Under the pieces are notes generated by a model that was not told the origin of the DNA, ran no database searches, and was given only the letters and a program-made list of their open reading frames with translations. Source: Verrucomicrobiia bacterium (GTDB lineage: Bacteria > Verrucomicrobiota > Verrucomicrobiia > Opitutales > Cerasicoccaceae). Taken from it: a stretch of 64,000 nucleotides of DNA. The position numbers and the translations under genes were made by a program. Shown here in pieces: positions 1 to 9,162 of the stretch; positions within the stretch are counted from its first letter, which is position 1; each line of letters opens with the position of its first letter. The DNA is taken from positions 124,001-188,000 of the forward strand of contig JAUIAM010000006.1 of assembly GCA_030425485.1 (NCBI GenBank), in the 5' to 3' direction.

Positions 1-1
1 T

Positions 2-220
2 CGCGATGCGGTGCTCGATGCCCTGGAGGCGGACAACATCGAGGCGCGTCCGCTCTGGCGCCCGCTGCACACGCAACCATGCTTCGCCGACTGCGAAGTA
101 TTCAGCACGGGGGTGGCCGACGCGCTTTTTGCCCAGGGGGTGAGCCTGCCCAGTTCGGGTAACTTGACCGAGGCGCAGCAGGCGCGGGTCGTGGCCGCGA
201 TTCGAGGGGTTTTTCGCTAG
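2..220 (+). CDS. DegT/DnrJ/EryC1/StrS-family aminotransferase, C-terminal fragment
   Basis: The reading frame enters from the left edge, so only the last 72 or so residues are present. The stretch EARPLWRPLHTQPCF followed by LFAQGVSLPSSGNLT is the C-terminal signature of PLP-dependent sugar aminotransferases of the PglE/PseC/WbpE type, which place an amino group on a UDP-4-keto sugar. The catalytic lysine lies outside the window. Downstream come a polyprenyl-phosphate sugar-phosphate transferase and a CapD/WbpM-like dehydratase, so a role in making an amino-sugar for a surface glycan is likely. The GTG at 11 is internal and is not the start. Confidence 0.85.
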   Translation, partial: RDAVLDALEADNIEARPLWRPLHTQPCFADCEVFSTGVADALFAQGVSLPSSGNLTEAQQARVVAAIRGVFR

Positions 221-341
221 TGTCGTGTTAGCTTAGGTCGTGTCTAAACGATTTCACCGCAAAGGCGCAAAGACGCAGAGAGCTTCAGGTTCAATCTTAC
301 CCCCTGGCAATGCCCTCTGCTCTTTTGTGCTTTTTGTGGCC
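219..341 (+). repeat. Dispersed intergenic repeat, copy 1 (GCAAAGGCGCAAAGACGC type)
   Basis: This begins one base before the end of the aminotransferase stop codon and runs to the wecA side. Shared blocks in order are AGTGT..GTTAGCTTAG, TTTCACCGCAAAGGCGCAA, AGACGCAGAGAGCTTCAGG, CTGGCAATGCC and CTTTTGTG. The same blocks recur inverted at 45201-45337 and, more diverged, directly at 62441-62551. No open reading frame is shared by the copies. Confidence 0.8.
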
Positions 342-376
342 ATCTGCATTTTATAATGAATTTGGCTCACGGTAAA

Positions 377-1519
377 CTAGAAGCGATAGGGGAAGGTGCC
401 ACCGGTGGAGAGCAGGCCGCGGTGTCGCGGCTTCTTGCGCACAGCGCGGATCTTCGCCCAGGAGAGGTAGCGCATGCGAAAAACGACAAAGCCCACGTAC
501 ACGGTCGCCAGCACGAGGATGAGCGCGCCCAGGAGATTGCCTGATACGCTCAGGATGACTGCCAGCGCACCCAACACGATATTAATGGAGTAGAGGCGCA
601 GTACGGTAATGCGTTGTCCGCCACCAAAGGTTTTTCCCATGCGGTGGTGCATGTGGTCCTTGTCCGGGTAGAACATCGGACGGCCTTTGAGCTGGCGACG
701 CGTCATGGACAAGAGGGTGTCAAAGACGGGGAGTCCCACGGCCATGATGGGAATCATGAACGTGAACGCATTGGGCCCGACGGAGGTGGTCTTGAGCGAG
801 TAGCAGGCGATGACATAGCCCAGAAACAGGCTGCCGGTGTCCCCCATGAAGATTTTTGCCGGGTGCCAATTCAGGATGAGAAAGCCCAGAATCACGCCCA
901 CCATGCAGTAGACGAGGACGACCTCCAATTGAAGCCCGAGCATGAAGTAGCAGATGGTCAGGCTGATGAGCGAGATGAGAAAGGTGCCCCCGGCCAGACC
1001 GTCCATGCCGTCGATGAGGTTCATGGCGTTGATGACCCCGATAATCCAGAGGAAAGTAATGGGGATGGAAAGCAGGTCGGTGTAGCCGCGCAGCACACCG
1101 AAATCAAACTCCATGCGGTATCCGGCCAGAATAATGTAGACGGCGATCAGGGACTGGACGACGAGCTTTTGGCGGAAGCTAATGCCCTTGAAATCATCGA
1201 CCAATCCGGTCACTGCGATGACGATGCCTCCGGTAATGAAGTAGTTGTTGGGTAAGGCGAGGTACTCCTTACAGCAAGGAAACAGGCTGCGGATAAGCGA
1301 AAAGTACAGCAAGCTGGCCATCAACCCGGCAAAGATTCCCAAACCGCCGATGCGGGGGATGGGTTTGACGTGAATCTTGCGGTGGTCGGGCTTGTCGATT
1401 AGGCCCAGGCTTTCGGCGTAGTTGCTGATGATTTTGATCGCCGCCCATGTCGTAACCAGAGCGACGAGGAGTCCGCCGATCAGGATGAGCAGGAATTGCG
1501 TGTAGTCCGTTATCTGCAT
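377..1519 (-). CDS. wecA: Undecaprenyl-phosphate N-acetylhexosamine 1-phosphate transferase (WecA/TagO/MraY family)
   Basis: This 380-residue polytopic membrane enzyme moves a UDP-sugar 1-phosphate onto undecaprenyl phosphate, the first membrane step of O-antigen or teichoic-type glycan synthesis. The family motifs are all present: the aspartate pair in LVDDFKG (about 104-111), NLIDGMDGLAGG (about 167-178), GDTGSLFLG (about 225-233) and the histidine motif DHMHHRMG (about 287-294). These match WecA/TagO better than MraY. It is transcribed away from the CapD-like gene, with 160 bp between the two starts, so they probably share a divergent promoter region. The exact donor sugar cannot be read from the sequence. 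Confidence 0.92.
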   Translation of the reverse strand: MQITDYTQFLLILIGGLLVALVTTWAAIKIISNYAESLGLIDKPDHRKIHVKPIPRIGGLGIFAGLMASLLYFSLIRSLFPCCKEYLALPNNYFITGGIVIAVTGLVDDFKGISFRQKLVVQSLIAVYIILAGYRMEFDFGVLRGYTDLLSIPITFLWIIGVINAMNLIDGMDGLAGGTFLISLISLTICYFMLGLQLEVVLVYCMVGVILGFLILNWHPAKIFMGDTGSLFLGYVIACYSLKTTSVGPNAFTFMIPIMAVGLPVFDTLLSMTRRQLKGRPMFYPDKDHMHHRMGKTFGGGQRITVLRLYSINIVLGALAVILSVSGNLLGALILVLATVYVGFVVFRMRYLSWAKIRAVRKKPRHRGLLSTGGTFPYRF

Positions 1520-1680
1520 GGCAGCGTGGGTAGTAGAAGGGCGGTGTTAGCGCATGAGACAGGTCTGGTCAACACCCGATAGCAATGGGCTTGCGGAGCT
1601 TTGGACTTGTTTCAGCGCGCGAAAACGCTATGAGTGAGGGCTTTTTCGCTACCTGTTTACCGATTACTACCTGCTGAACC

Positions 1681-3537
1681 ATGGTCAAACAAACAAACCG
1701 AGAAGGGCTGATCTATGCCGCACTGATGATGTTCCTGTGTGTGGCGGGTTTATACTTCGCCTATGAAATTCGGTGGGAATTTAAGCTGGAAGAGCACGCA
1801 CAGAAGCAGCGCTTCGAGGTCATGCTCTGGCTGATTCCACTTGAGATCGTTGTTCTCTATGCCTTCGGCCAATTTCAGGTAGCTGCCGCGCGTTTTCGCG
1901 GTTATGATTTTTTTCAACTGGCCTCTGCCCTCGGGCTGACCACCGTTTTCCTCTTTTACCTCTGGTATGTTTTTGGCGGCCGGGACTGCCCTTCGCGCGG
2001 CATTATCGTGGTCAACTTCATGACGACGTTGCTCTTCCTTTCGCTCTTCCGCACGGTGCTGCAGTACGTCAGGGGAGATGCGCTCGGGATTGAGAACCGC
2101 CCCGGCATGCGCAATTTTCGCGTGGCCGTCTATGGTGCGGGCTTTGTGGCCGATGCCCTCATCCAGGAACTGAAGTCCAAGCGTGGCTTCGGTATGCAGC
2201 CGGTGACGATCATCGACGACGATCCCGCCCGTATCGGGCATAATCACCATGGGGTGAAAGTTTTCGGTGACTTGAATTCACTTGGGCGGGCCGTGGCCCG
2301 CTTTGACCTGGATCGGGTCATCATCGCCAAGCCCGACATCTCTCCGCTGGCCATTCGTGAAGTCCTGCTGCGCACGCGTCGCGAGCGCCTGGATACGCTT
2401 ATCGTGCCCTCGCCGCAGGAGCTACTCTACGGCCAGGTCCATGCGGACCAACTACGCCAAGTCGAACTGGAGGATTTTCTGGGTCGGAGCAGCCTTGACA
2501 CCAATGCTATCGAAATCCACAGCCTGCTTTCTCAGCGCGTGGTCATGGTAACGGGGGCCGGTGGCAGTATTGGCGGTGAGCTTTGCCGCCAGATCGCAGC
2601 CAAGAACCCCTTGCGAATCCTCATTGTTGAGCAATCGGAGGCGGCCCTGTTCGTGATCGAGCAAGAACTGCGCTCGGAGGGCTTTGGGGCGATCGTGTTG
2701 CCCCTGCTGGCCGACATCGGTGAGTCCGCCCGCATGGAGTACATCCTCGATCGCTACCGTCCCAAGATCATTTTCCACTCAGCCGCGCACAAGCATGTGC
2801 CCATGATCGAGCTCCAGCCCGGTGAGGCGCTGAAGAACAACACCTTTGCCACGGCTAGCTTTGCCCGCTTGGCCAGCCAGTATGGTTGTGAGCGCTTTAT
2901 TTTCATTTCCTCGGACAAGGCCATCAATCCGACGAGTGCGATGGGCGCGTCCAAGCGTCTGGCCGAGTGCTATCTGCAGGCCTTGCAGGGCGACCCTAAC
3001 AACAAGACCGTGTTTATGGCGGTGCGCTTTGGCAATGTCCTGGGTTCCTCTGGCAGCGTGGTGCCGATCTTTAAGAAGCAAATCCGTGAGGGCGGACCGG
3101 TCACGGTGACGCACCCGGACGTGACGCGCTACTTCATGTCGATCCCCGAGGCGGTGGGGCTGGTGCTCCAGACCTCAACTCTGGGCGAAGGCGGCGACAT
3201 TTTCGTCCTCGACATGGGGCAGCCGATCAAGGTGGTTGATGTGGCTCGCCAGCTCATTGAGCTGAGTGGCTTTGAGCCCGACCTGGACATCGAGATCAAG
3301 TTCGTTGGCTTGCGTCCCGGTGAAAAGCTCTTTGAAGAGCTCCAGCACAAGGGCGAGCAGTATCTGGCCACGCGCCACCCACGGGTGAAGCGGTTCGTGG
3401 CGCCCGCGCCGGGCGACGTAGCCTGCCTGGATGAGGAATTCGGTCGCCTCAAGAGCAATCTCGAAACGCTGGACCGCAACCAGCTCAAGCAACTCCTGCA
3501 AAAGCTTGTGCCGGAGTACTCGCCTTATCTGGACTAG
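1681..3537 (+). CDS. Membrane-anchored nucleoside-diphosphate-sugar 4,6-dehydratase/epimerase (CapD/WbpM/FlaA1 family)
   Basis: The protein has 618 residues. Several N-terminal membrane helices (about 10-135) precede a CoA-binding-like Rossmann region, then a short-chain dehydrogenase-type catalytic domain from about residue 285 with NAD motif TGAGGSIG. The active-site segment SSDKAINPTSAMGASKR carries Met (about 421) where classical SDR enzymes have Tyr, followed by Lys (about 425). That Ser-Met-Lys triad is known from WbpM-type UDP-GlcNAc 4,6-dehydratases. The expected product is a UDP-4-keto-6-deoxy sugar, a substrate for the aminotransferase at the left edge. The stop codon overlaps that of the opposing thioredoxin gene by 4 bp. 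Confidence 0.92.
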   Translation: MVKQTNREGLIYAALMMFLCVAGLYFAYEIRWEFKLEEHAQKQRFEVMLWLIPLEIVVLYAFGQFQVAAARFRGYDFFQLASALGLTTVFLFYLWYVFGGRDCPSRGIIVVNFMTTLLFLSLFRTVLQYVRGDALGIENRPGMRNFRVAVYGAGFVADALIQELKSKRGFGMQPVTIIDDDPARIGHNHHGVKVFGDLNSLGRAVARFDLDRVIIAKPDISPLAIREVLLRTRRERLDTLIVPSPQELLYGQVHADQLRQVELEDFLGRSSLDTNAIEIHSLLSQRVVMVTGAGGSIGGELCRQIAAKNPLRILIVEQSEAALFVIEQELRSEGFGAIVLPLLADIGESARMEYILDRYRPKIIFHSAAHKHVPMIELQPGEALKNNTFATASFARLASQYGCERFIFISSDKAINPTSAMGASKRLAECYLQALQGDPNNKTVFMAVRFGNVLGSSGSVVPIFKKQIREGGPVTVTHPDVTRYFMSIPEAVGLVLQTSTLGEGGDIFVLDMGQPIKVVDVARQLIELSGFEPDLDIEIKFVGLRPGEKLFEELQHKGEQYLATRHPRVKRFVAPAPGDVACLDEEFGRLKSNLETLDRNQLKQLLQKLVPEYSPYLD

Positions 3538-4448
3538 TCCTGCGCCAGCTTATTGAGCTCGCTGGTCAAGGCGGACTCGCTGGGGTGACCTTTCCACAGG
3601 ACTTTGCCTTCTGGGCTGATGAGGTAAGCTGTGGGGTAGGCGGTAACGTGCAATGCTGATAACATCGGCCCAGGGATGGCTAATCCGTCTTCATTTAGCG
3701 GTCCGGGGGCTTCTACCAGCCAGTGCAGGATGTTCATGTCAATGGCGTCCTTTTTGGCAACGGATTGCGCCTCTTGCAGGCCTTCGGTGTTGAGACCGAC
3801 AAAGGTGATGCCCTTGGGTGTGTATTCAGCGGCACGCTTTTTCAGATCCGGGATGGCGGCCATGCAGTGGGGGCACCAGGTAGCCCAGACGCTTACGTAG
3901 AGCGCTTTACTGTCTCCGACGAGGGAAGCCAGCGTAGACGTGCCTCCGGCGGCATTCTCCAGTGGCAGGTCCATGGGAATCTGCATGCTTTTGATGTCTT
4001 GTTGCTCGTGGTAGTCGTTTACCCAGGCGCTTGCGATGCTGTTCGTGACTTCCGGCATATAGAAGAAGGCCCGGCCCAGCTTCTCCTGAGCCGTCGCGAT
4101 ATCGTCCGCGTCCAGAGCCTGTCGGGCTGCCTTGAGCTGTATGAGTGCCTCGGCCGCGAGTACATTAGGCGAGTTTTTGCCCTCTTGCAGCATGATGGTG
4201 GGTAGCTCCTTTTCGATAAGATCGACTTGCGCGGCGGCTTCCTCTGGCAGCCCGACCTGATAGAGGCCCATGGCTTTGATGATGAGGAGCATGCTTTCGG
4301 TGGCCCCCTGCTTCTTCATTTGCGAGAGTTGCGTCTCGACGGCGGCGAGTTGCTGGGCGCGGTAGTCATCGCTTTGGGCGGCGAGGCCGGAGGCCAGTGG
4401 CAGGGTAAAGAGCGTGATACTGGCGAGGGTACGGAGAATACGATTCAT
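3534..4448 (-). CDS. TlpA-like periplasmic thioredoxin-fold protein
   Basis: The protein has 304 residues and a cleavable signal peptide (hydrophobic core LASITLFTLPLASGLAAQ). A helical region of about 130 residues without a named domain follows, then a thioredoxin-like domain with redox motif WCPHC at about residues 191-195 (SVWATWCPHC) and a late cis-Pro-type segment (VTAYPTAYLISPEGKV). This is the layout of TlpA/ResA-like thiol-disulfide oxidoreductases acting outside the cytoplasm. The substrate is unknown, and no cytochrome c maturation genes lie nearby. It runs convergent to the dehydratase gene. Confidence 0.85.
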   Translation of the reverse strand: MNRILRTLASITLFTLPLASGLAAQSDDYRAQQLAAVETQLSQMKKQGATESMLLIIKAMGLYQVGLPEEAAAQVDLIEKELPTIMLQEGKNSPNVLAAEALIQLKAARQALDADDIATAQEKLGRAFFYMPEVTNSIASAWVNDYHEQQDIKSMQIPMDLPLENAAGGTSTLASLVGDSKALYVSVWATWCPHCMAAIPDLKKRAAEYTPKGITFVGLNTEGLQEAQSVAKKDAIDMNILHWLVEAPGPLNEDGLAIPGPMLSALHVTAYPTAYLISPEGKVLWKGHPSESALTSELNKLAQD

Positions 4449-4536
4449 GTTCTGTGGTGGATAGGTGGGTGGTGCTTTGCGAAAAATTGCAGGGCCTTAT
4501 CGTGACAAGCTCTGGGCGCGCATGTTCCGGCGGAGC

Positions 4537-5142
4537 TCAGGCTACGGCCTGTCCCGGGCCGCGCGTGCGCCTGTTGCGAAAGTGGTGGTAAAGCCTGCGG
4601 CCTAGGGAAAAAACCAGTACCAGCGCAGCGATGCCGACCAGAACCGGAATCACGATGGCGAGCACGGACAAGGTGATGGCGCTGCCGGATTCAACCGTGG
4701 AGACGACGGGATTTGCCAAACCGCCTGTGGTGGCCGTAGAGGTGCCCCGCGTGAGCACAGTTCCAGTCTGGACGACACCTGCTGCGCCTCCTCCCACGAT
4801 GGTGGAGAGCACCCATTTCATTGCGGGGTCCATCTCTGGCATAACCGAGGCAGTGATGAGCGTCCCGGCGATCAAGGCGGCGGGAGTGGCAATCGTATCG
4901 AGCATGTTGTCTACCCAGGGGATGTAGTAGCTGGCCACTTCGACCACCGAGGCCGTGCCGAGCGCGATCATCGCGGGCCAGCTATGCAGCCATTGAAAGC
5001 TCTCGTTGAGCTCGATCGCGTTGCTGTGCGCGGCAAGTGAGAGGACAAAGAGCGGGATGAACACCCGGAAGCCCGCTGCGGAGCTCAATCCGAGGCCGGC
5101 AATCACGGCGAGTATACCGCTCATGGCGTCTGGTTCATGCAT
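4537..5142 (-). CDS. DUF4126 family membrane protein
   Basis: The protein has 201 residues and four to five hydrophobic segments. The N-terminal run GLGLSSAAGFRVFIPLF and the glycine/threonine-rich segment IVGGGAAGVVQTGTVLTRG are characteristic of DUF4126 proteins, whose function is unknown. A second in-frame ATG six codons downstream (5124) is an equally plausible start, and neither has a clear Shine-Dalgarno. The C-terminal tail is arginine-rich (GRRLYHHFRNRRTRG) and probably cytoplasmic. It diverges from nadC. Confidence 0.8.
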   Translation of the reverse strand: MHEPDAMSGILAVIAGLGLSSAAGFRVFIPLFVLSLAAHSNAIELNESFQWLHSWPAMIALGTASVVEVASYYIPWVDNMLDTIATPAALIAGTLITASVMPEMDPAMKWVLSTIVGGGAAGVVQTGTVLTRGTSTATTGGLANPVVSTVESGSAITLSVLAIVIPVLVGIAALVLVFSLGRRLYHHFRNRRTRGPGQAVA

Positions 5143-5261
5143 GATAGCCGGAAAGCTACCCGATCATCGCATCCCAGGCAATACATTCGTCAGCGGAAAG
5201 CGGACGGCTTGCTGGATACAAAGGCTTGCCGCAGACAAGGCTATAGCTTAGCCAGTTTTGC

Positions 5262-6194
5262 ATGCCGAAGCCGGATAAGCATCGCCAGCACCTGCTGCGC
5301 CGCATCAGTTGGGAAGACCTCGACCCCGAGCCCTTGCGACAGCTTATCGCGCTCGCGCGGGACGAGGATCTGGCCGGGTGGGGTTTGCGTGAGCGACCGC
5401 CGCAGCCAGGCGACGCCACCAGTGCGCTCATGCCGGAGGATAAGCAAGGGGCGGCCCGTCTTATGGCCCGAGAGCCCATGACTGTCTGCGGCTTACCCCT
5501 CGTGCCGATGGTCCTTGAGTGCTACGGGGGCAAGGTAGAGTTTGATCAAAAGTCACTTAATGGTGATAATGTGTGCTCCGGGGACTGCCTGGGTACGCTT
5601 CGGGGCGACGTTTCTACGCTCTTGCAGGCCGAGCGGGTGCTGCTGAACTTTCTCCAACGCCTGAGCGGCATTGCCACTGCGACTGCGCGGCTAGTCACGC
5701 TCTTGGGCGAGTCTGGGCCGCGCCTGCTGGACACACGCAAGACCACGCCCGGCTATCGCATGCTGGAAAAGTGGGCTGTGGCCACGGGTGGGGGTTGGAA
5801 TCACCGCTTGGGTTTATTTGACCGCATCATGCTAAAAGATAACCACTTAGCGGCCACAGGGTCCGTAGGCGGGGAGCGTCTGGCCGCTGCCGCGCGTGCG
5901 GCCCGCGCCAGTCGGCCCGATCTGGCGGTGGAGGTCGAAGTCGATGCGCTGGAGCAGATCCCGCCTGTCTTGGAGGCCGGGGTGGACGTTATTATGCTGG
6001 ATAATTTCTCTCTCGACGAGGCAAAGACGGCATTGAAACTTATTGGTGACAAATGCTGGGTTGAGCTGAGCGGAGGCATTACGGAGGAAACGTTGCCGGA
6101 GCTGGTCAAGCTCGGGGCGGACTTTATTTCCACCGGAGCGGTGGTACACCGCAGCCGTTGGGTAGACATTGGATTGGACTGGTGCGATGAGTGA
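5262..6194 (+). CDS. nadC: Nicotinate-nucleotide diphosphorylase (carboxylating), quinolinate phosphoribosyltransferase
   Basis: The 310-residue enzyme converts quinolinate and PRPP to nicotinate mononucleotide, CO2 and pyrophosphate in de novo NAD synthesis. Family motifs are visible: LNFLQRLSGIATAT, the substrate-binding LLDTRKTTPGYRMLEKWAV, DRIMLKDNH, VEVEVDALEQ, VIMLDNFS and the C-terminal ELSGGITEETL plus FISTGAVVH. Length matches the family apart from a short N-terminal extension. It opens a tight three-gene cofactor operon with birA, which overlaps its 3' end by 8 bp, and coaX. Confidence 0.95.
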   Translation: MPKPDKHRQHLLRRISWEDLDPEPLRQLIALARDEDLAGWGLRERPPQPGDATSALMPEDKQGAARLMAREPMTVCGLPLVPMVLECYGGKVEFDQKSLNGDNVCSGDCLGTLRGDVSTLLQAERVLLNFLQRLSGIATATARLVTLLGESGPRLLDTRKTTPGYRMLEKWAVATGGGWNHRLGLFDRIMLKDNHLAATGSVGGERLAAAARAARASRPDLAVEVEVDALEQIPPVLEAGVDVIMLDNFSLDEAKTALKLIGDKCWVELSGGITEETLPELVKLGADFISTGAVVHRSRWVDIGLDWCDE

Positions 6195-7188
6195 GGTCAG
6201 CGATGCAGAGATTCTAGCCGCCTTTCTTCGGGTGGACGACGCATTTGTGAGCGGGACGGCCATCGCTGAGGATACGGGTCTCTCGCGGGTTGCCATCAAG
6301 GGGCGTCTTGACCGCTTGCGCGAGCAGGGGTTCGATTTCGAGGCGGTGCGGAACAAAGGTTACCGACTGGAGACAATTCCCGGCTATTTGCACCCCTCGC
6401 TGCTGGCGGCCTACCTGCTGGAGATGAACGCTCCGGTCAATATCCACTATTTTGAGGAAACCGACAGCACGAATACCCAGGCCAACCGCCTGCTGGCCGA
6501 GGGGGAGGAGACGCCCTTTGTGGTCATCGCCGGGCGGCAGACAGCCGGGCGCGGTCGGCGCGGGCGCGAATGGTACAGCGCCGACGCGGGTAACCTCTAT
6601 CTGAGCCTGGCCCTGCGGCCTCAGCTCACCCCTGCCCGCATGCAACGCTTTACGCTCTGGATGGGATTGGCCACATGCTTGGCCATCAAAGAAATATGCA
6701 ATATCGAGCTGCGGCTGAAGTGGCCCAATGACCTGCATTGGCAGGGCAAAAAGGTGGCGGGCATGTTGACCGAAGCCCGTTCGGACTCCGAGCATCTGAT
6801 CGAACTGGTCTTTGGTATCGGATTGAATGTGAACGGTGTCACCGATGAGTTTCCTCCCGAGGTGCGGGCGGTGGCGAGCTCGCTCCGTGAGGCTGCCGGG
6901 GGTGGGGCAGCGGGCGGCTTTGAGATCAATATCATCGCCGCAGCCCTCATGAGCCGCTTGGTTGAGGCGACCGAGGCCTACCTCGACGGCAGCTATGGCG
7001 ACATTTTCGAGCAGCAATGGCCGCAGTACGACGCGTTGGTGGGCAAGGCAGTTACCATCGAGCAGGCCGAGGGCGAAATTGCGGGCCAATATGCGGGAAT
7101 TGACGCCTCCGGGCGCGTCCTGCTGCGCTTGGACTCAGGCGAGATCAAGGCTTTTTCTGCGGGAGATGTCACCATTAAGAAACAATGA
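6187..7188 (+). CDS. birA: Bifunctional biotin--[acetyl-CoA-carboxylase] ligase / HTH repressor BirA
   Basis: BirA activates biotin with ATP and attaches it to BCCP. The N-terminal 60 residues form a winged helix-turn-helix (SGTAIAEDTGLSRVAIKGRL), so a repressor role like the E. coli protein is plausible. The catalytic domain shows the glycine/arginine loop GRGRRGREW (about 121-129), LKWPNDL with its lysine near 178, and KKVAGMLTE. The ATG at 6187 is preferred because the in-frame start at 6169 is a TTG. The gene overlaps the nadC stop by 8 bp and is translationally coupled. Its protein target AccB is encoded about 10 kb downstream. Confidence 0.93.
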   Translation: MSEVSDAEILAAFLRVDDAFVSGTAIAEDTGLSRVAIKGRLDRLREQGFDFEAVRNKGYRLETIPGYLHPSLLAAYLLEMNAPVNIHYFEETDSTNTQANRLLAEGEETPFVVIAGRQTAGRGRRGREWYSADAGNLYLSLALRPQLTPARMQRFTLWMGLATCLAIKEICNIELRLKWPNDLHWQGKKVAGMLTEARSDSEHLIELVFGIGLNVNGVTDEFPPEVRAVASSLREAAGGGAAGGFEINIIAAALMSRLVEATEAYLDGSYGDIFEQQWPQYDALVGKAVTIEQAEGEIAGQYAGIDASGRVLLRLDSGEIKAFSAGDVTIKKQ

Positions 7189-7943
7189 TTATACTTTGTA
7201 TAGATGTGGGCAATACCCACTTTCACAGCGGGCTTGTTTTCGATGGCGAGGTGCTGGAAACGCATAGATGGCCGACGCATGAGCTGGGTATCCGTGCACC
7301 GATGCTGTTGTCGCGTAATGACTTTGAGGGCGTGGCCTACTGTTCTGTTGTCCCGGAGGCGACCAGCCAGCTAGAGGCGGCGGTGCACGCGACCGATGCG
7401 CCCAAGCCCATGCGCCTGGACCACCTGCACTGCCCGGGCTTGACCATCGGCTATAGCAAGCCGGCCGAGGTGGGCACGGATCGTCTGGCCAACAGTATTG
7501 GGGTGCAGGTTACCTGTGGGGCTCCGGCGGTGGTCATTGATACGGGCACGGCGACGACTTTTGACCTCGTGAGCGCGCGCGACGGCTTTATTGGGGGGAT
7601 CATCGCTCCCGGCGTGGCCATGATGACGGATTACTTGCACGAGAAGACTGCGCTCTTGCCCAAGCTGAAGAAGGAGGAGCTGCTGACCGCGGCGCAAATT
7701 GGGGAGTCCACGCGAGATGCGATGAAAATTGGCTGCACGGTGGGCTATGCAGGGATGATTGCCGCGCTGCTTCGTCGCAGCCGGGAGGAGTTTGCTCGTC
7801 GCGGTGAGCCCGAGCCCAAGGTCGTGGCTACGGGCGGGGGCACGGAGATTTGGCAGCGGCATTTGGACGAGGAAGTGCCGCATCTGCCGTATTTGACCTT
7901 CCTTGGACTGGCCGAGGCCTGGCGTCGCACGCACCAATCTTGA
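7185..7943 (+). CDS. coaX: Type III pantothenate kinase
   Basis: This 252-residue ASKHA-fold kinase phosphorylates pantothenate in the first step of coenzyme A synthesis. The type III motifs are clear: phosphate-binding DVGNTH (6-11), GTDRLAN (about 97-103) and DTGTATTFD (about 119-127), then GGIIAPGV and ATGGGTEI. The start codon overlaps the birA stop as ATGA, which signals translational coupling. A later CoA step, coaD, is encoded at 60027-60515. Confidence 0.95.
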   Translation: MIILCIDVGNTHFHSGLVFDGEVLETHRWPTHELGIRAPMLLSRNDFEGVAYCSVVPEATSQLEAAVHATDAPKPMRLDHLHCPGLTIGYSKPAEVGTDRLANSIGVQVTCGAPAVVIDTGTATTFDLVSARDGFIGGIIAPGVAMMTDYLHEKTALLPKLKKEELLTAAQIGESTRDAMKIGCTVGYAGMIAALLRRSREEFARRGEPEPKVVATGGGTEIWQRHLDEEVPHLPYLTFLGLAEAWRRTHQS

Positions 7944-8097
7944 CGCATAACGCTAAAGTAGTACGAGAGGCCTGAAAAATCTTCCACCTATCTGTGTGTT
8001 TCTGGGGTTGCCAGATGACGGCCAGAGGTTACATCGTGGTAGCTTTTAGTTACGCAATCTGCGAAACCCTTTATCCCCAAATCGAGTCATAACCAGC

Positions 8098-9153
8098 TTG
8101 GAATCCGACCAGCCAGCGATAGAAGTCATCAATCTGACCAAGTGCTACGGCCCGCGCAAGGCGATCGACGGCATCAACTTTGAGGTGTCGCGCGGCCAGG
8201 TGGTGGGCTTTCTCGGGCCTAACGGCGCGGGCAAGAGCACCACGATGCGCGTGCTCAGTGGCATCATGCCAGCCACCTCCGGCGTGGCGCGTATATGCGG
8301 TTATCCGGTGGCCAGCCAGTCAGCCGAGGTAAAGAAGCGTATCGGCTACATGCCCGAGTCCAATCCGCTGCCGGAGGACATGCGGGTCATCGAGTACCTG
8401 CGCTATCGCGCGCATTTGAAGGAAATCCCGACGCGTAAGATTCGCGACCGGGTGGAGGAGGCCATGGAGGTGTGCGAACTCCACCGCAAGCCCCGCCGCC
8501 GCCTCATCGGGACACTTTCCAAGGGCTACCGTCAGCGCGTGGGCATTGCGGACGCCATCCTGGCCCGTCCGGACGTCATCATCATGGACGAGCCGACCAT
8601 TGGCCTGGACCCGCACCAGATTTTGGGCATCCGCAACCTGATTGATACCCTGCGCGGCGAGATGACGGTGATTCTCTCCAGCCACATCCTGCCCGAGATC
8701 GAAATCTGCTGTGACAAGGTCATCATCATCAACCAGGGGCGCGTGGTGGCCAACGGTACCTCGCAGAGTCTGCGCCAGCAGTTCCTGCCCAACACACGCT
8801 ACCGCCTGCGCACCAGTCTTTCCAAGCCCAACCTCGAGCTCATCCTGCCGAGCGTGGGCCGCGAGCTGCGGCTGCACAGCAGCATGGAGACGGACCTGGC
8901 CGGTGTGCGCGAGTTTATCGTCGAGGCGCCCTCGACACTCGATTTGACCGAAGCCTTTATCGATGCCCTCCGCGCCCGGCATGCGAGTATTCACGAGATT
9001 GCCCGCCTCCAGCCCAACCTGGAGGATATCTTTATGTCTGCGACCAAACGCAGTTGGGACGAAGTGCTGCCCGAGACTAACACGAAAAAAGCCAAGCAGG
9101 CCGACGAGGAAGACGAGGAGGGGAGTGAAACGCCCGCCCAGACCAAGGCCTAA
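8098..9153 (+). CDS. ABC transporter ATP-binding protein (GldA/ABC-2 type)
   Basis: The 351-residue cytoplasmic ATPase has Walker A GPNGAGKST (about 40-48), signature LSKGYRQRVGIA (about 140-151) and Walker B VIIMDEPTIGLD (about 160-171). The C-terminal tail is acidic (QADEEDEEGSET). It begins a five-gene same-strand run with the permease, the GldG-like protein, the DUF4340 protein and the AsmA-like protein. The layout resembles the gliding-associated GldA-GldF-GldG transporter, whose substrate is unknown. The start is uncertain: the frame opens at a TTG (8098) with no obvious Shine-Dalgarno, and the next ATG lies inside the Walker A region, too late to be right. Confidence 0.9.
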   Translation: MESDQPAIEVINLTKCYGPRKAIDGINFEVSRGQVVGFLGPNGAGKSTTMRVLSGIMPATSGVARICGYPVASQSAEVKKRIGYMPESNPLPEDMRVIEYLRYRAHLKEIPTRKIRDRVEEAMEVCELHRKPRRRLIGTLSKGYRQRVGIADAILARPDVIIMDEPTIGLDPHQILGIRNLIDTLRGEMTVILSSHILPEIEICCDKVIIINQGRVVANGTSQSLRQQFLPNTRYRLRTSLSKPNLELILPSVGRELRLHSSMETDLAGVREFIVEAPSTLDLTEAFIDALRARHASIHEIARLQPNLEDIFMSATKRSWDEVLPETNTKKAKQADEEDEEGSETPAQTKA

Positions 9154-9162
9154 GCCCGGAGT

